Assembly (NCBI GenBank): GCA_905206455.1
Contig: CAJLHL010000040.1
Location: 1 to 18,218, forward strand
From: an uncultured Eubacteriales bacterium
GTDB taxonomy: Bacteria; Bacillota; Clostridia; Peptostreptococcales; Anaerovoracaceae
Length of the DNA: 18,218 bases
Direction: 5' to 3'
Positions within the stretch are counted from its first letter, which is position 1. Each line of letters begins with the position of its first letter. Position numbers and translations under genes: made by a program. Of the stretch, positions 7,062-14,779 are shown in pieces. The notes below the pieces were generated by a model. It was not told the DNA's origin, ran no database searches, and worked only from the letters and a program-made list of their open reading frames with translations.

Positions 7062-7114
7062 GCAGATCCTCCAAAACGATAGAGTCCTGCAAAACTTTCA
7101 CCTCCTGGCGCCCG

Positions 7115-8068
7115 CTATACCTGTTCCAGATATTCTTTCAGACCCGCCTTCCAGGAATCCCGCACATCGGCGCCGGCAGAGGGAGCGGAAAAATGATATC
7201 TCTGTTTCAGATACTCGCCCAGATAATCCGTCACTTTTTCCGCACCCGAAAGATTCAGATGATCTCCTCCGTCATAACTGTCGGTCTTCCAGTCGATCTT
7301 CAAATCCTGTGTCAGCGGATTCAGGTCCAGAAAGTCAATCCCCTCCTCCCGCGCGTATTCCGATACAATCTGATGCTTGGCCGCATTCCAGTTTTTCGGG
7401 GAAGGCACACTCAAAAGGAGAAGCTGACTGCCCTCTTTTCTACAAAACGATTGTATTTTTTTCAGATAATGGCGAATGGAAAAGACGAGGGGCTGCGGCT
7501 CCCCTGCTTCCATACAGTCGGTGCGCTCACACGGCCGGCAGCCTTTCCTGATCTCAAAACCCCTCCAGGAGACTTCGTCCGGCAGAATCACAGCCGTCTT
7601 TGGAGAAAAGAACAGGTCTTTCCAACGGTTGTGATAGGAAAACACCGGAACATAATATTTTCCGGTCTCCGTAACGGCCATCCGCAGCTCTTCCACCAGA
7701 TTTGCGTGGGTAAAAAGTTCATTGGTCTCCAGGATAACCAGATCCGGCCGTTGTTTTTGAAATGCGCGCTTCATGAGGTAATATGCCTCGCTGATCTGCT
7801 GACCTGTCTGACCGCAGACATAAGATGTGATTTTCTGTTTTTCCCACAGACGGTACGGTGAGATCGAGGTAAAGCTCTCACTGTCCCCCAGCACCAGAAC
7901 GTCGATGGAATTCTCCGGCTCGTTCAGGACACTCAGCGCGTTGCGGTCCCGGTTGTCGATCCACGAAGCGTCTGTAATCCTTTCCGGCTGTACAAAAATA
8001 GAAACGACGAAGAGCAGCGCTACCAGCGCTGCTGCAAATCCAAAAAAATGTTTTGCATGTTTTAACAT
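7115..8068 (-). CDS. Membrane-anchored SGNH/GDSL-type hydrolase-like protein
   Basis: A 317-residue protein. One N-terminal membrane segment (about 8-26, GFAAALVALLFVVSIFV) puts the rest outside the cell. Block I is VLVLGDSESF (Ser63 as the nucleophile position). Block V is HLNLSGAEK with His270 and nearby Asp266/269. A middle region, YYLMKRAFQKQRPDLVILET, is typical of the Clostridia SGNH proteins related to DltD and AlgJ/X. Those families act on acyl groups of wall or exopolysaccharides, so a role in cell-surface acyl transfer or removal is plausible but inferred. No acyltransferase (MBOAT) partner is adjacent. The frame is open to a TTG at 8098, but the ATG at 8068 follows an AAGGGG site by 8 bases and is preferred. 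Two CxxC/CxxxC-like Cys (177, 180, 185) are unusual for a secreted domain. Confidence 0.78.
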   Translation of the reverse strand: MLKHAKHFFGFAAALVALLFVVSIFVQPERITDASWIDNRDRNALSVLNEPENSIDVLVLGDSESFTSISPYRLWEKQKITSYVCGQTGQQISEAYYLMKRAFQKQRPDLVILETNELFTHANLVEELRMAVTETGKYYVPVFSYHNRWKDLFFSPKTAVILPDEVSWRGFEIRKGCRPCERTDCMEAGEPQPLVFSIRHYLKKIQSFCRKEGSQLLLLSVPSPKNWNAAKHQIVSEYAREEGIDFLDLNPLTQDLKIDWKTDSYDGGDHLNLSGAEKVTDYLGEYLKQRYHFSAPSAGADVRDSWKAGLKEYLEQV

Positions 8069-8187
8069 CTCTCTTGCCCCTTGTGAAAATAAAAACAAAA
8101 TGAATTATTTTTATATTAAGTATCTTACGGGGCGAGACAAAGATCAATTAAATAATTCTTAATTTTATCGAATTCGTCATATTTCGC

Positions 8188-9285
8188 CTAATCCACAATC
8201 GGAAAGAAAATCCGCATTTCAAAACCGTTTCCCCATTCGGAATGCGCCTCCAACGTCAAATTCAGATCTGCCGCGATCTGTTTCGCCAGATAAAGACCCA
8301 TGCCTGTGGCCTTCTGCCGCATTTCTCCACTGTTTCCCGTGAATCCTTTTTCAAAGATATAAGGGAGATCTCCGCTTCTGACTCCAATGCCGTGATCACG
8401 GATACAGAGCGTATAACCGTTGGCTTCCGCCGACGACATTTCGACCGGGGCAACCTCAGGAGCCCGTTTTTCCTCAGGCCGCTGTATTGGCACGGTCTCC
8501 CGCTTCAGTTGGATCTCCAGCCGCGGCCGATCCGCTTCAATGTTTGTCAGATCACACGCGCCTCCATATTTCACCGCATTGCTGATGATCTGACGCAGCA
8601 GATAGCTGCAGCCGCGCCGGTCGCTGTATACGCTGATTTTCGGCAGGTCGTTCACCACGTTAAATTTTTTCTCTTTCAGCAGAGGAGCATAATCCTGCAG
8701 GACTCCCTCTACACATTCCTTCAGATCTATCAGTTCAAACAGATAATCCCGACGGGCCGACTTCAGCCGGGCGTAAAAGAGCATCTGGCTTACGGATTCC
8801 TGCAGACCGTTTCGGATATAATCCAGCTTATGACTCACCTGTGGCGGCAGCTCTCCTCCGCGATTATCCAGCAGAAAAGTGAGAAGAGAAATCGGCGTTT
8901 TGATTTCATGCGCCCAGGCTTCCACGTATTCCTCATAGTCCGCCACCCGGTCGGAAAGCCGGTTCTGTACGTCCCGCTGTTTCCGCATGACCTCTCCCGT
9001 CATGCGGATCAGCTCCCGCTCCGATGCGCTTAAAAGGCGGCAGATCCTCTCCTCATTGTATTCATCCGGATTTTGCAGAAATCTCACAAAGGCCCTCCTT
9101 CTTTTCTTTTCCTGAAAGAGAAGAAATCCCGCCGTCGCAGAAAACAGCAGCGCAGAAGCGAGAATAATGACGATCAGAAGAGAAAAAAACGCCTGGACAT
9201 CAGCGATCCACAGCATCAGCGCCGCAAATCCATCGACACACAGCAAAAGCGTTATCCATGGAACATATTTTCCGAGGATTTTCAT
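8188..9285 (-). CDS. BceS-like intramembrane-sensing histidine kinase
   Basis: The 365-residue kinase has two N-terminal membrane helices (about 11-29 and 33-57) with only a few residues between them. This is the mark of BceS-type kinases that depend on a permease for sensing. The H-box is EAWAHEIKTPIS with phospho-His126. The N-box is ISNAVKYG (Asn236), G1 is DHGIGV (297-302), the F-box is FEKGFTG, and G2 is GMGLYL (328-333). Residues about 244-289 form a charged Pro/Glu-rich insert between the N-box and G1, longer than usual. It should phosphorylate the regulator encoded just upstream. A GTG at 9306 overlaps the regulator stop (GTGA), but the ATG at 9285 has an AGGAG nine bases before it and is preferred. 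It is the last gene of the module. Confidence 0.92.
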   Translation of the reverse strand: MKILGKYVPWITLLLCVDGFAALMLWIADVQAFFSLLIVIILASALLFSATAGFLLFQEKKRRRAFVRFLQNPDEYNEERICRLLSASERELIRMTGEVMRKQRDVQNRLSDRVADYEEYVEAWAHEIKTPISLLTFLLDNRGGELPPQVSHKLDYIRNGLQESVSQMLFYARLKSARRDYLFELIDLKECVEGVLQDYAPLLKEKKFNVVNDLPKISVYSDRRGCSYLLRQIISNAVKYGGACDLTNIEADRPRLEIQLKRETVPIQRPEEKRAPEVAPVEMSSAEANGYTLCIRDHGIGVRSGDLPYIFEKGFTGNSGEMRQKATGMGLYLAKQIAADLNLTLEAHSEWGNGFEMRIFFPIVD

Positions 9286-9302
9286 CTCACTTTTCTCCTT
9301 TC

Positions 9303-10034
9303 TCACCGCAGGCCATCTGCATCTGCCTCCCGGTCATTTTCCCCGTCTGCAAGATTCCCGCATTCTTCGGCCCCGGCAAGCCGATACCCGACGCCCCGGA
9401 CGGAAACGACCCTCTGGCGCATTTCCAGTTTCTTCATCGTCTTCTTCAGCCGGGTCAGATTTACCTGCAGAGCGTTTTCGTCGATAAATTCAGAGGTTCC
9501 CCACAGAGCCCGGCAGAGTTCTTCTTTTTCCGCCGCTTCTCTCCCGTGCAGGAGGAAGACCTCCAGCAGACGCCCCTGATTTTTCGGGAGGACGACAGAC
9601 TGATTGTGAATATACAGAGTATAGGTATGCCGATCCAAAAGAAAATCCGCTCCCGCGAGGAGATGACCGCGGCCTTCATAGCGGCGCAGCAGATTTGAGA
9701 TCCGTGCCAGCAGCCGTTCTTTTCTGCAGGGTTTGGTCAGATATTCATCCGCGCCCAGATCCAGCGCATGAAGTTCGTCCTGCATCTGATCTCTCGAAGT
9801 GAGAATCAGCACGGGAATACCACTCTTCTGTTTCAGTTCCCGGCAGATCTGAAAACCGCCGGCAAAGGGCAGATTCAGATCCAGCAGGACCAGATCGGGA
9901 GCGGATGAGATCAATTCCCGCGCCGCATTTTCAAAAGAAATCACAGATTCTGCATCATATCCCGCTCTGCGCAGAATTTCCGTCAGTTCCTCTCTCATAA
10001 AAATATCATCTTCTACCACAGCGATCCGCTTCAT
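9303..10034 (-). CDS. OmpR-family response regulator (BceR-like)
   Basis: The 243-residue regulator has a receiver domain (1-118) with acidic pocket Asp9/Asp10, phospho-Asp52 (LLDLNLPFAGG), Ser80 and Lys101. A winged-helix DNA-binding domain (about 125-225) ends VVSVRGVGYRL. A charged tail of about 20 residues, rich in Glu and Asp, follows. The likely targets are the ATPase/permease genes in the same module. The frame extends to an ATG at 10055, but the ATG at 10034 is chosen because GGGAGG lies 8 bases upstream and the protein then starts MKRIAVVEDD, the normal family start. Confidence 0.93.
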   Translation of the reverse strand: MKRIAVVEDDIFMREELTEILRRAGYDAESVISFENAARELISSAPDLVLLDLNLPFAGGFQICRELKQKSGIPVLILTSRDQMQDELHALDLGADEYLTKPCRKERLLARISNLLRRYEGRGHLLAGADFLLDRHTYTLYIHNQSVVLPKNQGRLLEVFLLHGREAAEKEELCRALWGTSEFIDENALQVNLTRLKKTMKKLEMRQRVVSVRGVGYRLAGAEECGNLADGENDREADADGLR

Positions 10035-10113
10035 CCGGATTTCCTCCCTTCCCATCGTCTCCGATCTTCTCCTGTCGTATCATCGTCTTTCTTTTTCAAA
10101 GCATAATAAGGCA

Positions 10114-10201
10114 TACCCGCAGATCTGCGGTCTTTTTTCTATGCGCCCGCAGACCTCCGCGCGCCGCATCGTCAGACTGTATCGAAAAAATCGTCCGCAG
10201 A
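10114..10201 (-). repeat. Three TCTGCGG(A/G) copies between permease and regulator genes
   Basis: On the minus strand the 180-base gap (10035-10214) carries TTCTGCGGACG (10191-10201), GTCTGCGGGCG (10143-10153) and ATCTGCGGGTA (10114-10124). The last overlaps a self-complementary CCGCAGATCTGCGG (10117-10130). They could be regulator sites or simply shared GC-rich words. A separate promoter for the regulator and kinase was not convincing. Confidence 0.3.
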
Positions 10202-10214
10202 ATGTGTTTTTTCT

Positions 10215-12272
10215 CTATTCTTCCCGCTCCGGCACCATCAGCGACAGCAGATAGCGATTGCTGTTTCTGGCAACCGCCGCGACATAAGCAAATTCTATCA
10301 GACAGAGGAGCAGAATAACAGCGGCAGCCGTCAGAAGCAGAGAAGACATATTGTCCTGAACTCTTGAAAAGAGCAGACCGGCAAACAGCGCTCGTACGCC
10401 GAAGATACTGCTGACCGCAGCAACCGCACATGGAATCCCGAAAAAATAGCGGATCTGCCGCTTTGCCGAACGGCACAGCACCTCATAACCCGCACCCAGC
10501 CGGATCAAAGTGCGGTAACGCCGCTGCGCTCTCTGCTGCAACGTCAGGAACTGCACGCCGATCACTGTGTTGGCTGTGATCAGAAAAATAACCGCCAGAT
10601 AGATGGTGAGATAGCTGATCGCTACCATGTAAAATAACTGACGTCCCATATTTTGAAGATAACTTTCGTATTGAATCCCCGCCGCGTCCAGTTTTTCATT
10701 CACAAGAGAAATGGACTGCATCAGACTCCGGTCTTCCTTTATTTCCGAACTCAGTATACCGTCCCAGTAAACACTGTGCCGCCCCTCCGTCAGCCGGTCA
10801 AATGCCTCATCGCTGAGGATCAGAGCGAAGGACAGTGTGATCGAACGGTCCACCACGATATCGGTATTCTGCACGGATCCTTTCAGCCGCCATTTTTCTC
10901 CCGCCAGTTCTACTGCCGGACTGCCCGCGAGCGCCCGGTTTAATATGGTATTGTACTCCGGTTCTGTCATCTCTGAGTCGATATAAACCGCCGCTTCCCT
11001 CTCTTCCAGTTTCAGAGGCTGTCTTCCCGCGGCCGTGAGAAGGCGGTTGTATCCGGACAGAGAGATCAGGCGGGGATATTCAGTATAGCTGAGATTATTC
11101 AGAACAATCTCCTTTTCCTCCGAATCCGGTTCCTGCCGTATAGCATCCATCACGCTCTCCATAGAAAATACTCCCCGAAGATCACCTTCTTCCCGGTATA
11201 CGTAGCCGGTTTTTATTTCAAATACCTCGTCAAACAGCCGGTTCAGATTTTTCTGCTGAAGCTGCTGCTCCACGGAGACCGGCACTTCATTCTGAGGAAA
11301 CGTATAGTCCAAAACGTGTTCTTCCGAAGTTCCGTAATTGTGCGACATCGCCGCACCGCAGCTGAAACAGCACAGCGCCGCGAGGATTAGAAGAGAGCTC
11401 ACCGCCAGCGCACCGGACTGGCGCATCACGTTTTCTTCCAGCTGACGGAAAGTAAATATATGAAGCCGGTCCGATCTTCCTGCACGCCGCGCAAAAAAAT
11501 CCATCACAGTCCGCAGTCCGTAAAAAAGCAGAAATGTTCCGCAGACTCCGGAAATCAGCGTCAGACCCATTCGGAAGACCGACTGCCAGGAAAATCCCCG
11601 GATCGCCAGAATATACGCCGCGGTTAGCAGCAGAACGCCCGACAGCAGAACCAAAAGGCAGATGGCAGGCGTTCTCCGCGTTTTGATTCCCTCCGGCGCG
11701 GGCTGCAGCAGATCTCCGATCTCCTGATGTGCAATTTTTCCGCTGAGGATGACAAACGCCGTCAGCTTGACCGCCACAAACCCGACAGCCGTCCACAGAA
11801 CCGCTTCCCAGGAAAGGCTGATCTGATGAGACAGAATTCCGATCCCCACAAACCTCGCGGTGATCAGACTTGTGAGCTCCGATAAGAAGAACGCTGTAGG
11901 AAGTCCGACAGCGAGAGCCGCGAGACTGCTTCGCAGATCCTCGGACAAAAGCAGGAAAAAGAGTTTCTTTCTGCTCATTCCCATCATCAGATAGACGCCG
12001 AATTCATGACGACGTCGTTCCAGCTGATATTTGCTGGCATAATAGACCAGAAAAAAGACAATCAGAAGCGTCAGGCAGTAAAATACCGGGACAATCGTCA
12101 GCAGCCGGTTCACCGCGTCGCTTTCCATCTGCTTCAGAAATCGCATGACATCCTGCTGCGACAAAGAAAGGATGATATAAAAAGCGATAATCGAAATCAG
12201 CAGAGAGAGAAAAAACAGTCCGTTTTCTTTTCGGCTCCGTCTGCTGTTCCGCCTGACCAGATCAAAGAACAT
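10215..12272 (-). CDS. BceB-like ABC transporter permease (peptide antibiotic resistance and sensing)
   Basis: The 685-residue permease shows the BceB plan of about ten membrane helices in a 2+4+1...3 arrangement. Segments lie near 19-37, 57-78, 116-135, 153-177, 203-223, 235-253 and 287-308. A large extracellular domain (about 310-545) follows, then three more helices to about 665. The start MFFDLVRRNSRRSRKENG and the cytosolic GVYLMMGMSRKKLFFLLL are characteristic of FtsX-superfamily permeases of this class. With its ATPase it frees lipid II-cycle intermediates from peptide antibiotics and reports transport to the kinase. The start overlaps the ATPase stop by 11 bases, with GGAGG eight bases before the ATG. 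A size a little above the common 620-670 reflects the extracellular domain, the part that sets substrate range. Confidence 0.92.
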   Translation of the reverse strand: MFFDLVRRNSRRSRKENGLFFLSLLISIIAFYIILSLSQQDVMRFLKQMESDAVNRLLTIVPVFYCLTLLIVFFLVYYASKYQLERRRHEFGVYLMMGMSRKKLFFLLLSEDLRSSLAALAVGLPTAFFLSELTSLITARFVGIGILSHQISLSWEAVLWTAVGFVAVKLTAFVILSGKIAHQEIGDLLQPAPEGIKTRRTPAICLLVLLSGVLLLTAAYILAIRGFSWQSVFRMGLTLISGVCGTFLLFYGLRTVMDFFARRAGRSDRLHIFTFRQLEENVMRQSGALAVSSLLILAALCCFSCGAAMSHNYGTSEEHVLDYTFPQNEVPVSVEQQLQQKNLNRLFDEVFEIKTGYVYREEGDLRGVFSMESVMDAIRQEPDSEEKEIVLNNLSYTEYPRLISLSGYNRLLTAAGRQPLKLEEREAAVYIDSEMTEPEYNTILNRALAGSPAVELAGEKWRLKGSVQNTDIVVDRSITLSFALILSDEAFDRLTEGRHSVYWDGILSSEIKEDRSLMQSISLVNEKLDAAGIQYESYLQNMGRQLFYMVAISYLTIYLAVIFLITANTVIGVQFLTLQQRAQRRYRTLIRLGAGYEVLCRSAKRQIRYFFGIPCAVAAVSSIFGVRALFAGLLFSRVQDNMSSLLLTAAAVILLLCLIEFAYVAAVARNSNRYLLSLMVPEREE

Positions 12273-13038
12273 GGGCGCTTCCTCCTCCCAGCTGAGCCGT
12301 CACCTTCAGAATCCGTTCGTAAAACGCTTCCTGCGTCTCCTCGGGGAAATTCCTGCGGAGTTCGTGAAAGATGACGCCGTCCCGGATAAACAGAATCCGC
12401 CGGCAGTAACTGGCCGCGGCGGAATCGTGGGTGACCATCAGAATCGTCGCGTTCTGCTTCCGGGAAAGTCCCGACAATTTCTTCATCAGAGCTTTCGCAT
12501 TCTTCGAATCCAGCGCTCCGGTGGGCTCATCCGCCAAAATCACCGCCGGGTTCAGAATGAGCGCTCTTGCAGCGGCGACTCGCTGTTTCTGTCCGCCGGA
12601 CATCTGTGCGGGAAACTTATCCAAAACATCCGGAATCTCCAGATACGACGTCAGCTCCTCCAGTCTCTCTCTGCCCGCCTGCGCTGAAACTCCGTGAAGG
12701 GCGAGAGGCAAAAGGATATTTTCCCGTCCCGTTAGATTATCCAGAAGTTCGAAGTTCTGAAATAGATATCCGATTTTCTTCCCGCGGTATTCGGCAAGCT
12801 CCGCCCCCTTCAGCAGATGCAGCGGCGTGCCTTCCACAGCCACGAAACCGCTGTCCGGCCGGATCACCGCTGCGATGCAATTCAGCAGTGTAGACTTTCC
12901 AGACCCGCTGCTCCCCATAATACCGAGAAACTCCCCCGAAAAAACCTGAAACGAGATACCGTCCAGTGCTTTCGTCTGATTTTCGGATCTGCCGTAATAC
13001 TTGCACAGATTCCCGACCTCTAAAATTTTTCGTTCCAT
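12262..13038 (-). CDS. BceA-like ABC transporter ATPase
   Basis: The 258-residue ATPase has Walker A GSSGSGKST (42-50), Q-loop Gln94 (YLFQNFELL), signature SGGQ (147-150), Walker B ILADEPTGALDS (from 167) and H-loop His204 (MVTHD). All are intact. It powers the permease encoded immediately downstream. The family belongs to the LolD/MacB/BceA group. The frame is open to 13206, but the preceding 56 residues look like intergenic sequence, and the ATG at 13038 has a near-consensus GGGAGGTG site. It is the first gene of the module, so the order is ATPase, permease, regulator, kinase, the reverse of the Bacillus RSAB order. Confidence 0.95.
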   Translation of the reverse strand: MERKILEVGNLCKYYGRSENQTKALDGISFQVFSGEFLGIMGSSGSGKSTLLNCIAAVIRPDSGFVAVEGTPLHLLKGAELAEYRGKKIGYLFQNFELLDNLTGRENILLPLALHGVSAQAGRERLEELTSYLEIPDVLDKFPAQMSGGQKQRVAAARALILNPAVILADEPTGALDSKNAKALMKKLSGLSRKQNATILMVTHDSAAASYCRRILFIRDGVIFHELRRNFPEETQEAFYERILKVTAQLGGGSAHVL

Positions 13039-13066
13039 AAAAAACACCTCCCTTTTTGATGATCCC

Positions 13067-13107
13067 AGCATAGCACAGATCAAATCCGAAAAACACTTAC
13101 ATCGGAT
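13067..13107 (-). promoter_or_regulatory. Putative promoter and operator of the Bce-like module
   Basis: On the minus strand an extended -10 TGCTATGCT (13067-13075) lies 17 bases after a weak -35 TGTTTT (13090-13095). A perfect dyad ATCCGA-N12-TCGGAT (arms 13084-13089 and 13102-13107) spans that -35 region. An inverted repeat at or just upstream of -35 is where BceR-type regulators bind and activate, so this is the best candidate site. The actual BceR consensus of Bacillus is not matched. Confidence 0.4.
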
Positions 13108-13165
13108 GAAAGGAAGCTGAAACGGATCCTTGCCGCGAAAGCAGAACGGCACAGCCCTTCTTCGA

Positions 13166-13190
13166 TAAAAAGAAAAATGCCGCCCGGCAT
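13166..13190 (-). terminator. Terminator of the lar operon
   Basis: On the minus strand ATGCC-GGGC-GGCAT (13177-13190) is followed by TTTTCTTTTTA. The stem is short (5 pairs) but the T-tract is good. It lies 200 bases after the larC stop and before the Bce promoter. The stretch 13191-13390 between larC and this hairpin holds no credible gene. Confidence 0.5.
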
Positions 13191-13390
13191 CGGAGAACCA
13201 TCCCATTCGGAAGCGATCGAAATCATACTCTGCACTCTCCCAGATGTCAGGTCATCTCCGCCTCCGGCGGCATTTATACAGCACGAAACCGATATCCGGC
13301 ACATCTCTGTCCGGAAAGAAATCCGCTGTTTGTCCGTCACGGATACGCCCCGGCAGCCGCACGGATCTCATAGAACCGCACTGTGAAATT

Positions 13391-14779
13391 TTACTTCTCT
13401 GAAATCTCCTCCGCCGCATCACGCGCCTGCTGCAGCGATATTCCCTCTTTTGCGGCAATCCGCGCCAGATCGTCGTACTCCGCTTTTTTGCGCCGGATCC
13501 CCCAGCCCTCGGCATATTTTACCCGCACGGAACCGTAGGAAGTCTGCACATTTTTTACCGAACGATCCAACGCGTAGCGGCCGCAGATATTTTCCCGGAC
13601 GCCCAGCGTAGTGGTATGCTGAAACAGCAGACGAATCATTTCGTCTCTCTGCTCGCTTCTGCAAACACAGGTGAAGAGAATTCCCGGACGATTCTTTTTC
13701 ATCCCCGCCGGTACAGTATATACATCCAGCGCCCCCGCTTCAAACAGCCGCTCCATAGCGAAGCCCGCGGCTTCGGGAGACATATCGTCCAGATTGCAGC
13801 AGAGTTCCACGACACTCTCCTGCTGCTCCTGCGTCTGCCCAAGACTGGCCCGCACACAGTTCGTCCGGGCGAAATCTTTCGTTCCGCAGCCGTATCCGAT
13901 CTTTTCCACCCTCATCACCGGCTGAGGACCGAACTCTTTCACAAAGTATTTCAAGAGAGCCGCTCCGGTAGGAGTGCAGAGTTCTCCCCGGATTTCGCTT
14001 CCGTAAGTCGGCACTCCTTTCAGCAGATAAGCCGCCGCAGGAGCCGGCACCGGAAGGATTCCATGGGCGCAGTGCACGTGACCGCTGCCCACATTGACAG
14101 GTGAAGCTGCAATCCGTTCCGGCGCCAGTTCGTGCAGGAGCATACATACCGCCGTCACATCGGCCACTGCATCCATAGCTCCCACCTCGTGAAAATGGAC
14201 TTCCGTCACCGGTTTGTCGTGAGCGGCGCTCTCCGCTTCCGCAATCAGACGGTACACCGCCAGTACATCTCTCTGTACCGCTTCAGGAATTTTGAGATGA
14301 GAGACGATATGCTCGATCTCAGGAAGACCGGCGTGATGATGACCGCCGGCGGAATCGTGATGTGCATGATCGTGTGCATGGTCAGGATCTGCATGTGTGT
14401 GAGCATGACTGTGACAGTCATGCTCAGCAGCAGAATTGCGATGCATAGGATTGTGTACGTGACCGGAGCCGTCATGCGGTGTATGACCGTGACGGTGATC
14501 ATCATCATGTGCGTGATAATGGCCGTGTATATGTTCGTGATGCTCTTCGAATCCGAGGACGTCCTCACTTTCCTCTCTCTGTCCGTGAACCGTCACAGAG
14601 ACATGAGTTCCGGCAATTCCGCATTTCATCATCTTCTCCGCTGTCACCGCAACTCCGGGAAGGCCAATGTCATTGAGACGCCTCAAAAAATCCCGGGAAT
14701 CGGGGTGAAGTTCCAAAAGGGCTGCGGTCAGCATATCCCCCGCGGCGCCCATGCCGCATTCCAGATAGATAGTTCTCAT
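13391..14779 (-). CDS. larC: Nickel-pincer cofactor biosynthesis protein LarC (nickel insertion)
   Basis: LarC is a CTP-dependent cyclometallase that inserts nickel into the pyridinium-3,5-bisthiocarboxylate mononucleotide to finish the NPN cofactor of LarA enzymes. The 462-residue frame starts MRTIYLECGMGAAGDML, the family signature. It contains VHFHEVGAMDAVADV, a GELCTPTGAALLKYF block, ELCCNLDDMSPE and a C-terminal GWGIRRKKAEYDDL. In Lactobacillus plantarum larC is split into larC1/larC2 and joined by a programmed frameshift. Here it is one unbroken frame. Residues 80-149 contain 27 His mixed with Asp, a very His-rich insert that probably stores or loads Ni. GGAGG inside the end of larB precedes the ATG, and the two genes overlap by four bases (ATGA). 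Confidence 0.95.
   Translation of the reverse strand: MRTIYLECGMGAAGDMLTAALLELHPDSRDFLRRLNDIGLPGVAVTAEKMMKCGIAGTHVSVTVHGQREESEDVLGFEEHHEHIHGHYHAHDDDHRHGHTPHDGSGHVHNPMHRNSAAEHDCHSHAHTHADPDHAHDHAHHDSAGGHHHAGLPEIEHIVSHLKIPEAVQRDVLAVYRLIAEAESAAHDKPVTEVHFHEVGAMDAVADVTAVCMLLHELAPERIAASPVNVGSGHVHCAHGILPVPAPAAAYLLKGVPTYGSEIRGELCTPTGAALLKYFVKEFGPQPVMRVEKIGYGCGTKDFARTNCVRASLGQTQEQQESVVELCCNLDDMSPEAAGFAMERLFEAGALDVYTVPAGMKKNRPGILFTCVCRSEQRDEMIRLLFQHTTTLGVRENICGRYALDRSVKNVQTSYGSVRVKYAEGWGIRRKKAEYDDLARIAAKEGISLQQARDAAEEISEK
14400..14426. repeat. Perfect 27-base palindrome inside larC
   Basis: Arms 14400-14412 and 14414-14426 are exact reverse complements around a single base at 14413. It lies in the His-rich coding stretch and encodes EHDCHSHAH. 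In mRNA it would give a 12-pair stem with a 3-base loop. Confidence 0.9.

Noticed and set aside
10117..10140. CCGCAGATCTGCGG followed by T-rich sequence as a plus-strand terminator
   Set aside because: No plus-strand gene lies upstream and the loop is only a few bases. It is listed only as part of the repeated words.
13039..13206. N-terminal extension of the ATPase to 13206
   Set aside because: The 56 extra residues match nothing and overlap the promoter and terminator. The ATG at 13038 has a near-perfect ribosome site.
13080..13340. 86-codon minus frame between larC and the ATPase gene
   Set aside because: It covers the terminator at 13166-13190 and the promoter dyad, has no ribosome site and resembles no family.
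14331..14542. Repetitive His-codon stretch as a possible CRISPR or tandem repeat array
   Set aside because: There are no regular repeats with unique spacers. The repetition is codon-level and in frame with LarC.
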